Assembly: GCA_002372465.1 (NCBI GenBank)
Contig: DFGW01000235.1
Span: 1 to 6,005, forward strand
Origin: Butyrivibrio sp. UBA3740
Lineage (GTDB): Bacteria; Bacillota; Clostridia; Lachnospirales; Lachnospiraceae
Length of the DNA: 6,005 nt
Direction: 5' to 3'
A program made the translations under genes and the position numbers. Numbering within the stretch: position 1 is the stretch's first letter; each line of letters opens with the position of its first letter. The notes beneath the pieces are model-generated. The model was not told the origin of the DNA and ran no database searches. It worked only from the letters and a program-made list of their open reading frames with translations. Shown here piece by piece: positions 1 to 5,297 of the stretch.

Positions 1-313
<313 letters not shown>

Positions 314-390
314 AAAAGCAAGATAGGTGGATCAAGAGATTTCAGTGTTCGGTTTTGAAAGTATAATTATAAAAAACTTATAAATGATTT
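314..390 (+). other. rRNA operon 3' trailer without a 5S gene
   Basis: This AT-rich stretch joins the 23S end to the terminator. It contains the segment TTCAGTGTTCGGTTTTGAAAG (around 341-361), which resembles the short spacer often found after 23S genes in Clostridia. The 5S gene that normally follows such a spacer is not here: none of the conserved 5S stretches is recognisable. It is therefore read as transcribed spacer or processing trailer only. Confidence 0.6.
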
Positions 391-429
391 CTAAAAAGAC
401 GGACAAATGCCCGTCTTTTTAGTTTTTTT
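391..429 (+). terminator. Intrinsic terminator of the rRNA operon
   Basis: A perfect 12-bp stem is formed by CTAAAAAGACGG (391-402) and CCGTCTTTTTAG (411-422). It closes an 8-base loop and is followed directly by seven T's (423-429). This is a textbook Rho-independent terminator about 78 bases past the 23S end. It should separate the rrn transcript from cheV. Because the stem begins with A's and ends in T's, some activity on the opposite strand is also possible, but no minus-strand gene is seen nearby. Confidence 0.93.
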
Positions 430-430
430 A

Positions 431-459
431 TATTTATTTTCAGAAAACTATGCTATACT
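431..459 (+). promoter_or_regulatory. Candidate sigma-A promoter for cheV (extended -10)
   Basis: TGCTATACT at 451-459 fits an extended -10 element (TGn followed by TATACT, five of six matches to TATAAT). The upstream -35 region (around 431-438, T/A only) is a poor match to TTGACA, which an extended -10 can tolerate. Transcription would start near 466, giving a leader of about 90 bases. A second possible -10, TTTAAT at 471-476, has no good -35. No sigma-28 (motility sigma) promoter pattern was found. Placement between a terminator and a lone gene supports a promoter here, but the exact position is a guess. Confidence 0.4.
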
Positions 460-557
460 AAAAAAGGATATTTAATAGATTTTCAATCGGTTTTATGTTA
501 TTTTTTTCTGTTTTGATCGTGTCACATACTTAATTTTTTTTTGCGCGAGGTAGAAGA
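460..557 (+). other. AT-rich leader of cheV with T tracts and SD
   Basis: The predicted 5' untranslated region has two long T runs (501-507 and 534-542). A modest Shine-Dalgarno, GAGG (547-550), lies seven bases before the ATG at 558. The T runs lack a convincing hairpin before them, so they are not called terminators. I see no recognisable riboswitch and no small gene in this stretch. Confidence 0.45.
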
Positions 558-1460
558 ATGGAATCAAAAATCCTGCTTGAAAGTGGTAACAACGAACTTG
601 AAGTCCTTGAGTTTAAGATCGATGATCATTGCTATGGTATAAATGTAGCGAAGATCAAAGAGATCATTGTGTATCAGGAAGTAACTCCTGTACCAAATGC
701 TCATCCCAGTATCGAAGGTATTTTTATGCCACGTGATACTATGATCACTGCTATAGACCTTAGGAACTGCCTACAGCGTGGTGCTTCCAAGGCTGGGGGC
801 CTTTTCATAATTACCAATTTCAACAAGCTGGATATTGCTTTCCATGTTGATTCTGTTGTTGGTATCCACAGAGTATCCTGGGCTGATATCATCAAGCCTA
901 ATGCCACAATTTCTAAGGCTGAGGAGAGTATCTCTACAGGTATCATCAAGTTTGAGAATCAGCTTATCATTATTCTCGACTTCGAGAAGATTGTATCTGA
1001 TATTAATCCTAATACAGGTCTTAATATGGACGCTCTTGCAGAAATAGGCTCGCGTCCCAGGAATGAGGTTCCAATTGTCCTTGCTGAGGATTCCCAGCTT
1101 CTTAATAAGCTGATTGTAGATTCCCTCAATAAGGCAGGATATAATAATGTAAGACACTTTGAGAATGGTAAGCTTGCATATGATTATATCAAAGCTTGTA
1201 AAGACAGAAATGAGCTTGATAAGATCAAATGTATCATCACCGATATTGAGATGCCTATCATGGATGGTCACAGGTTAACAAAGCTCGTTAAGAGTGATGA
1301 TGCTACTAAGGACATACCTCTTATCATTTTCTCATCTCTCGTTAATGAAGAAATGAGAAGAAAGGGAGAATCCCTTGGAGCAGACAGACAGTTATCAAAG
1401 CCGGAGATTGGTAATCTTGTTTCTGTAATCGATGAACTGGTTAATGCATCTGCAGGTTAA
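558..1460 (+). CDS. cheV: CheV-like chemotaxis coupling protein (CheW domain + receiver domain)
   Basis: This 300-residue soluble protein has the CheV architecture and the usual family length. Residues ~12-150 form a CheW-like coupling domain (LEFKIDDHCYGINVAKIKEI at 17-36, then PRDTMITAIDLRNCL at 58-72), which docks on chemoreceptors and the CheA kinase. Residues ~171-297 form a response-regulator receiver domain. Its phosphorylation site is complete: acidic pair E177/D178, phospho-acceptor D229 in ITDIEMPIMDG, S259 at the switch Thr/Ser position, and K281-P282. In the family, CheA phosphorylates CheV, which helps receptor arrays adapt. The ATG at 558 has GAGG seven bases upstream and gives a full CheW N-terminus. 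The gene stands alone here, with no other che or fli gene in the window, and is bracketed by terminators. Assignment of the domains is firm. The exact signal sensed is unknown. Confidence 0.93.
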   Translation: MESKILLESGNNELEVLEFKIDDHCYGINVAKIKEIIVYQEVTPVPNAHPSIEGIFMPRDTMITAIDLRNCLQRGASKAGGLFIITNFNKLDIAFHVDSVVGIHRVSWADIIKPNATISKAEESISTGIIKFENQLIIILDFEKIVSDINPNTGLNMDALAEIGSRPRNEVPIVLAEDSQLLNKLIVDSLNKAGYNNVRHFENGKLAYDYIKACKDRNELDKIKCIITDIEMPIMDGHRLTKLVKSDDATKDIPLIIFSSLVNEEMRRKGESLGADRQLSKPEIGNLVSVIDELVNASAG

Positions 1461-1475
1461 TATTAACTGACTAAG

Positions 1476-1543
1476 ACTCCCTTTGCCTCTCAGTTATGAA
1501 ACACGTTTTCAATGACTGTCACGGTGAGGGGAGTAATTTTTTT
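1476..1543 (+). terminator. Long hairpin plus T7: intrinsic terminator / possible attenuator after cheV
   Basis: The outer stem pairs ACTCCCTTTGCC (1476-1487) with GGTGAGGGGAGT (1523-1534): 12 pairs including three G-U. The inner stem pairs CAGTTA+TGAAA (1491-1501) with TTTCA+TGACTG (1507-1511 and 1513-1518), with A1512 bulged and a 5-base loop CACGT. Seven T's follow (1537-1543) after two A's. By hand pairing this is a strong Rho-independent terminator 16 bases after the cheV stop. An upstream segment TAACTGA (1464-1470) is complementary to TCAGTTA (1490-1496) in the inner 5' arm, so an alternative fold could compete with the terminator. The T run ends only 19 bases before the next gene's start at 1563, which suggests readthrough or regulated readthrough. 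Confidence 0.75.
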
Positions 1544-1554
1544 AGACTGGAAAA

Positions 1555-1561
1555 AGAGGAG
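1555..1561 (+). promoter_or_regulatory. Closely spaced Shine-Dalgarno for the sirtuin-like gene
   Basis: AGAGGAG at 1555-1561 lies immediately before the ATG at 1563 (one base from the full motif, three bases if only AGAGG pairs). That is closer than the usual 5-9 bases and predicts weak initiation. The other purine-rich stretch, GGTGAGGGGAG (1523-1533), is the 3' arm of the terminator hairpin and has no ATG/GTG/TTG at proper spacing, so it is unlikely to be a ribosome binding site. Confidence 0.45.
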
Positions 1562-1562
1562 A

Positions 1563-2381
1563 ATGGAAAAGAGATTAAAAGAGTACATAGCTGACTGTGA
1601 TCAGCTTGTTGTTGGGATTGGGAATGAATGGAACTGGGTAAGAAACGGTATAAGTGGGGATGAAAGATACAGTGGTCTTATTAAGTACAGTAAAGTTCCC
1701 GGAAATGAATGGGTTTTACCGGTAGTAGAATTTGAATTTGCTTATTATAACAATGATTCAACTATAGATAAGGCTTATAAAGCTCTTAGGGAGTTAATAG
1801 GGGAAAAGAGATACTTCCTTATTTCAGAGCTTATGATACAGGATGCGCTGCTAAACGGATTTGATGAAAAGTTCTCGGTTTATCCCTGTGGCACGTACAG
1901 ATTTCTACAGACTTCAGATTCTGAAGACCCTGTTATGGAAGCTCCAAAATGTAAGGATTTCATGGATCTTGTGGAAAAAATCCATGAGATTGTCACTACA
2001 AATAATGGCCTTTTTGATAAAGAAGAGCAATTTAATAAACCGATTTTTAATGGAAAAGAACTTTATCTTAACCAAAAGAGGCTGGAATATAGTAATATTA
2101 AATATAATGAGAGTGCATATCTTCCAAATTGGGATATGTACATGAAATATCTGTCAGGAACTGTAGGAAGTAATCTTTTGTTTATTGAGCTGGGGGTCTC
2201 ACTTGATTATCCTACAGTCATCAGATGGCCTTTTGAGAAGATGACTTTTGTAAACAACAAGTCACAGCTTCTTAGAGTTCACGAAAAGCTCTATCAGACT
2301 ACCCCTGAGATAAAAGAAAAGACTGTGTCCGTTAAGATGAATTCAGTCGATTATATATTGCAGGAGAGTGAAGGTCTATGA
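1563..2381 (+). CDS. Degenerate sirtuin-like (Sir2-fold) protein, probable pseudoenzyme
   Basis: This is a 272-residue soluble protein with no signal peptide or membrane segment. Its layout follows bacterial Sir2 proteins from end to end. A first strand, LKEYIADCDQLVVGIG (5-20), sits where sirtuins have the Rossmann GAGxS. ISGDERYSG (30-38) matches the usual 'tYSGERF' position. YFLISELMIQDALLNGFD (84-101) falls where 'TTNVDhqf.kaGFd' is expected. VYPCGTYRFLQ (106-116) replaces 'tQGdYg.fQC'. NLLFIELGVSLDYPTVIRWPFEKMT (204-228) closely recalls the late sirtuin 'fLELGVg.ntP.iIk.PFw.MT' segment. Catalytic and NAD-binding residues and the zinc CxxC pairs are absent (Cys only at 12, 109 and 130), so deacylase activity is unlikely. 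I place the start at 1563 because an upstream in-frame ATG at 1512 lies inside the terminator hairpin and homology begins after 1563. Its stop overlaps the next start (ATGA). The fold is inferred by eye from memory of the family, and the role is unknown. Confidence 0.7.
   Translation: MEKRLKEYIADCDQLVVGIGNEWNWVRNGISGDERYSGLIKYSKVPGNEWVLPVVEFEFAYYNNDSTIDKAYKALRELIGEKRYFLISELMIQDALLNGFDEKFSVYPCGTYRFLQTSDSEDPVMEAPKCKDFMDLVEKIHEIVTTNNGLFDKEEQFNKPIFNGKELYLNQKRLEYSNIKYNESAYLPNWDMYMKYLSGTVGSNLLFIELGVSLDYPTVIRWPFEKMTFVNNKSQLLRVHEKLYQTTPEIKEKTVSVKMNSVDYILQESEGL
2362..2374 (+). promoter_or_regulatory. Ribosome binding site of the acidic membrane protein gene
   Basis: AGGAG (2362-2366) and GAAGG (2370-2374) lie inside the 3' end of the sirtuin-like gene, 11 and 3 bases before the ATG at 2378. 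With the ATGA start/stop overlap (2378-2381) they support translational coupling of the two genes. Confidence 0.7.
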
Positions 2382-4633
2382 AGTCAAACGACGAAGAATA
2401 CCTGGACAGCCTTCTGAATTCCGCTCAAAAATCAAATAACAGCAATCCGCAATCTGCTCTTAGCAGAATGTCCGGCAGAAAAGCCTCTGGATCATCCAGC
2501 AATGGTTCAGGGGATATTGGTGCGCTTGTAGATAATTCTAACGGCAATAAGGACCTTGGTGAGATTGGCAGTCTTTTGGATAAACTGGACAGTGGAGTAA
2601 TGGTTGATGAAGCCATGGCTGATCTTCTGGATGACATAGAAACTCCTACAGATGCAGATATTCCCACATTTACTGTGGGGGGAACTCCAACTGCAAATGA
2701 TGTCCGTGACCCTGAGGAAATTGCTCTGGATGAGGCTATCGCTGATGCAGAGCGACTTGATGAAGAAATAAGAAATGGGAAGTTTAATGAGTCTTCGGTT
2801 TCGGATAAGGGACCTGGAGCAGAAGAGGCGCCTTTACCTGAGGCTAACCCTGTAGCATCCCCAATCGTTGACCTTGAGGAGGGGGATGATGCTCTTTTAG
2901 AAATGGCTCCGGAGGTTTCGCTTCCGGAGGATAATGAGATTATTCTTGAATCCAAGCAGGATACTGATGCAGATCAGACTCCTGAAGAGATCCTCACAGA
3001 TCTTTTGGATGATATGCCTGATAACGATCTTACGGCTCCTTCCGATGAGTCTGTTCAGGAAAGCTTGAATGATGCTCTTGATAACATCAAGGAAGAGGAA
3101 CTAAATCTGGACGATCTGGAAGCTGCCATGGATGGGGCCGCAAATGAAGATGTGGCAGAAGAACCTGTGGCTGAGCCTTCCGGAGATTTATCTGACCTGG
3201 ATAATCTGTCACTGGATGATCTTATGGCTGAGGCAGGCATGACTGATGAGACTATTAGTGGGGAAGAACCATCGGCTGAAGATGCTCCGGCAGAAGCCGG
3301 TTCAGAAGAAGCTCCAGCAGAAGTTCCTCCAGAAGCTCCTGCAGAAGACAATTCTGCAGAAGAAACTCCTCCTGCAGCTGAAATGACTCTGGATGAAATG
3401 TCTGAAGATGACTTCAATCTGGATGCTCTTGAAGCAAGTCTTGATAATCTCCTGGGAGGTGAAGAGGCAGATTCAAGTGCCACTGACGGAGAAGTTGCTG
3501 CCCTTGCTGATATTGCAGAATCTAACGCCGCTGCCAGTGAGGAGGCCGGGAACGATGAAGTATCCATGCAGGATTTGGATGCTCTCATGAACAGTCTTGC
3601 CAATGATGAGATTGAGGATATCGAGAGTACAGCAAAACAGGATGAGGAATCCGGACATGCTGAAGAATCAGAGATACCCAAGGAAGATATATTAAGTGCT
3701 CTTACCGAGGATGGCTTTGGCGACATAGGAGCTGAAGAGCCATCGCTCGATGAACTTGCTTCTATTCCGGACAGAAGCAGTGGCGGAGAATCTTCGGACG
3801 AAGATGAGCCAAAAGGTAAGAAGAAAGAGAAGAAAGAAAAGAAGGAAGGCTTTTTTGCCAGACTGATCAAGGCTCTTACAAGAGAGGATGAGGAGCCTGA
3901 TGGCGAAGGTCTTGCAAGCCTTACCGATGAAAATCAGCAGGTTCTTAATGAGCTTGGTGAAGAAGGCACTCCTGCTAAGGGCGGAAAGAAAAAGAAAGAG
4001 AAGAAGGAAAAGAAGCCTAAAAAGGAAAAGCCCAAGAAGGAAAAGCCACCGAAGGAGAAAAAGCCGCCAAAGCCCAAGAAGGAGAAGAAACCAAAGCCGC
4101 CTAAGGATCCCGGTGTTCCGGAGAAGGCTATTTCTCCTAAGAAAGTGGCATTGGCATTCATATTTGCGGTAAGCCTTGGAGTACTGGTTTGCATACCTGC
4201 TGTAGTTCTTCCTAACAGAATAGCATCCCAGAGAGCAGCTTCAGCTTATACCCACAAGGAATATACAACCGCTTATAAGATGCTCTATGGAAAAGAGAAG
4301 AATGAGGACGAGACCATTATCTATGAACAGTCAAGAGTCCTTGCCTGGGCCCAGAGATACCTTGATGGCTATGAGAATTATACGGCCATGAATATGAAGG
4401 AAGAGGCTCTGGATATGCTACTTATGGCGATGCGAAATCAGGAGGATCTGCTGGAAGAAGCAGAAAAGTATAGTGTTGCAACTGAAGTTAATAGCGTGTA
4501 CGATAGTATAGTATCGTTGCTTTCAGAGGGTTATGGTCTCACAGAAGCTGATATTGCTGAGATTAACTCCATCAAGAAGGATAGAGATTATACTATCAGA
4601 CTCATGGAGATTGTCGGAACAATTGAGTCATAA
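2378..4633 (+). CDS. Large acidic single-pass membrane protein of unknown function
   Basis: I do not recognise a named family for this 751-residue protein. Residues 1-480 are strongly Asp/Glu-rich and probably disordered. They are punctuated by short hydrophobic-acidic motifs of the L-D-x-L type (for example 9-13, 243-251, 278-283, 347-359, 396-407, 456-460). A proline/alanine/glutamate stretch spans ~298-334. A lysine cluster (481-489) precedes a short amphipathic segment, GFFARLIKALTRED (491-504). A second Lys/Pro tract (537-576) leads to one transmembrane helix (~589-611, ALAFIFAVSLGVLVCIPAVV). By the positive-inside rule the long N-terminal part is cytoplasmic. The last ~140 residues (612-751) lie outside and look all-helical, with a TPR-like start (AYTHKEYTTAYKMLYGKEK). 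Its start overlaps the sirtuin-like stop, implying coupled translation. A scaffold or tether linking cytoplasmic partners to the envelope is one inference, with no catalytic domain visible. The reading frame is certain; function is not. Confidence 0.9.
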   Translation: MKSNDEEYLDSLLNSAQKSNNSNPQSALSRMSGRKASGSSSNGSGDIGALVDNSNGNKDLGEIGSLLDKLDSGVMVDEAMADLLDDIETPTDADIPTFTVGGTPTANDVRDPEEIALDEAIADAERLDEEIRNGKFNESSVSDKGPGAEEAPLPEANPVASPIVDLEEGDDALLEMAPEVSLPEDNEIILESKQDTDADQTPEEILTDLLDDMPDNDLTAPSDESVQESLNDALDNIKEEELNLDDLEAAMDGAANEDVAEEPVAEPSGDLSDLDNLSLDDLMAEAGMTDETISGEEPSAEDAPAEAGSEEAPAEVPPEAPAEDNSAEETPPAAEMTLDEMSEDDFNLDALEASLDNLLGGEEADSSATDGEVAALADIAESNAAASEEAGNDEVSMQDLDALMNSLANDEIEDIESTAKQDEESGHAEESEIPKEDILSALTEDGFGDIGAEEPSLDELASIPDRSSGGESSDEDEPKGKKKEKKEKKEGFFARLIKALTREDEEPDGEGLASLTDENQQVLNELGEEGTPAKGGKKKKEKKEKKPKKEKPKKEKPPKEKKPPKPKKEKKPKPPKDPGVPEKAISPKKVALAFIFAVSLGVLVCIPAVVLPNRIASQRAASAYTHKEYTTAYKMLYGKEKNEDETIIYEQSRVLAWAQRYLDGYENYTAMNMKEEALDMLLMAMRNQEDLLEEAEKYSVATEVNSVYDSIVSLLSEGYGLTEADIAEINSIKKDRDYTIRLMEIVGTIES
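3275..3373 (+). repeat. Degenerate Ala/Pro/Glu-coding repeat inside the acidic membrane protein
   Basis: Imperfect reiteration of units such as GCAGAAG and CCAGAAGCTCC encodes a run of APAE, EAPAE and PPEAPAE segments (residues 300-332). Spacing is irregular and bases vary, so this is low-complexity coding sequence and not an exact tandem array. It probably forms an extended flexible linker. Confidence 0.6.
3983..4105 (+). repeat. Purine-rich Lys/Pro-coding tract before the membrane helix
   Basis: Nearly uninterrupted AAG/AAA/GAG/CCN codons encode residues 536-576 as KKEK, KPKK, KPPK and KPKP units. A shorter sister tract is at 3818-3847 (residues 481-490). The high lysine density directly before the transmembrane segment would hold this side in the cytoplasm and could contact acidic lipids, RNA or the protein's own acidic N-terminal region. 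Confidence 0.7.
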
Positions 4634-4658
4634 CTGCTTTGGAGCATCTACACTTTTG

Positions 4659-4665
4659 AAGGGAG
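4659..4665 (+). promoter_or_regulatory. Shine-Dalgarno that fixes the GTG start of hisH
   Basis: AAGGGAG lies 10 bases before the GTG at 4676. The nearby ATG at 4669 is in another frame, so GTG is the only start giving the family's N-terminal strand ([10 protein letters not shown]). A 6-bp inverted repeat, GCATCT (4644-4649) and AGATGC (4667-4672), flanks this site and would present it in the loop. Confidence 0.75.
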
Positions 4666-4675
4666 CAGATGCACT

Positions 4676-5293
4676 GTGGTTACAATCATTGACTATGATG
4701 CCGGCAATATAAAGAGCGTAGAGAAGGCCTTTGACTATCTTGGAGCAAAGGCTGTTGTCTCCAGAAATTCTGAGGATATCTACAGGGGGGATCACGTAGT
4801 TCTTCCCGGAGTAGGTGCCTTTGGGGACGCCATGAACCGTATCAGGGAATACGGTCTTGAAGATGTTATAAAAGAAGTGATTAAAAAGGGAGTGCCCTTT
4901 TTGGGAATATGCCTGGGTCAGCAATTATTATTTGATTACAGCGAGGAATCAGATAATGTTGCAGGCCTGGGCATTTTGCGTGGTGAAATTTTGCAGATGC
5001 CACCAAAGGATAAGGAGGGCAACTTATATAAGATCCCGCAGATAGGCTGGAACAATCTAACCTTCCCAAATAAGGGACGACTTTTTAAAGGGATTGATGA
5101 GGGAGCCTATGTATATTTTGTTCATTCCTATTACCTTAAAGCGCAGGACAGAAGCATAGTTACAGCTACAACAGACTATTCGGTAACTGTTGACGCCTCA
5201 GTTGAGAGCGGTAATGTGTTTGCCTGCCAGTTCCACCCCGAGAAGAGCGCGGAGGTTGGGATGCAGATACTTAAGAACTTCCTGGAGGTGTAA
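4676..5293 (+). CDS. hisH: Imidazole glycerol phosphate synthase, glutamine amidotransferase subunit HisH
   Basis: This subunit hydrolyses glutamine and passes ammonia to HisF, which uses it to convert PRFAR to imidazole glycerol phosphate and AICAR in histidine synthesis. The 205 residues match the family's usual length and show a complete class I glutamine amidotransferase: the oxyanion-strand motif PGVGAFG (44-50), nucleophile C79 in [10 protein letters not shown], and H187 and E189 in QFHPEKS completing the triad. Other family signatures are IDYDAGN at the N-terminus, QIGWN (122-126) and YFVHSYY (147-153). It starts with GTG, fixed by the AAGGGAG site 10 bases upstream and by the required first strand. 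It sits 42 bases after the membrane protein gene with no terminator between them, and four bases before hisF. No T-box or his-leader peptide is visible directly upstream. Nothing is truncated or unusual. Confidence 0.98.
   Translation: MVTIIDYDAGNIKSVEKAFDYLGAKAVVSRNSEDIYRGDHVVLPGVGAFGDAMNRIREYGLEDVIKEVIKKGVPFLGICLGQQLLFDYSEESDNVAGLGILRGEILQMPPKDKEGNLYKIPQIGWNNLTFPNKGRLFKGIDEGAYVYFVHSYYLKAQDRSIVTATTDYSVTVDASVESGNVFACQFHPEKSAEVGMQILKNFLEV
5284..5290 (+). promoter_or_regulatory. Ribosome binding site of hisF inside hisH
   Basis: GGAGGTG at 5284-5290 is a near-perfect Shine-Dalgarno located in the last codons of hisH, seven bases before the hisF ATG. It supports coupled, roughly equal synthesis of the two subunits of one enzyme complex. 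Confidence 0.85.
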
Positions 5294-5297
5294 GGGC

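Noticed and set aside
501..542. T runs (501-507, 534-542) as extra terminators before cheV
   Set aside because: No stable hairpin directly precedes either run, and the second lies just upstream of the cheV ribosome binding site.
771..1271. Minus-strand open frame (166 codons) opposite cheV
   Set aside because: It is a shadow of a clear CheV frame with no ribosome binding site or domain signal.
1523..1533. GGTGAGGGGAG as a strong Shine-Dalgarno
   Set aside because: No ATG, GTG or TTG lies at a suitable distance. The bases are fully used as the 3' arm of the terminator stem (1523-1534).
1476..1540. Sigma-A promoter for the sirtuin-like gene (TTGCCT 1483-1488 with TTCAAT 1508-1513, or TAATTT 1534-1539)
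   Set aside because: Hexamer matches are weak and spacings are off (19 bases or more). The sequence is better explained by the hairpin.
3055..3870. Long minus-strand open frame (271 codons), with a similar one at 2425-2955
   Set aside because: It is antisense to the acidic membrane protein and its product is Ser/Ala-rich low-complexity sequence. The opening is explained by biased GAA/GAT/CTT codons on the + strand, with no plausible domain or start site.
3275..4105. Possible tandem repeat or CRISPR-like array
   Set aside because: Unit lengths and sequences vary and the reading frame is continuous, so these are low-complexity protein-coding repeats and not repeat-spacer units.
3888..4172. 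Arg/Lys-rich 94-codon frame on the + strand
   Set aside because: It is an out-of-frame reading of the AAG-rich tract inside the membrane protein gene. The runs of RRKR are a frame artefact.
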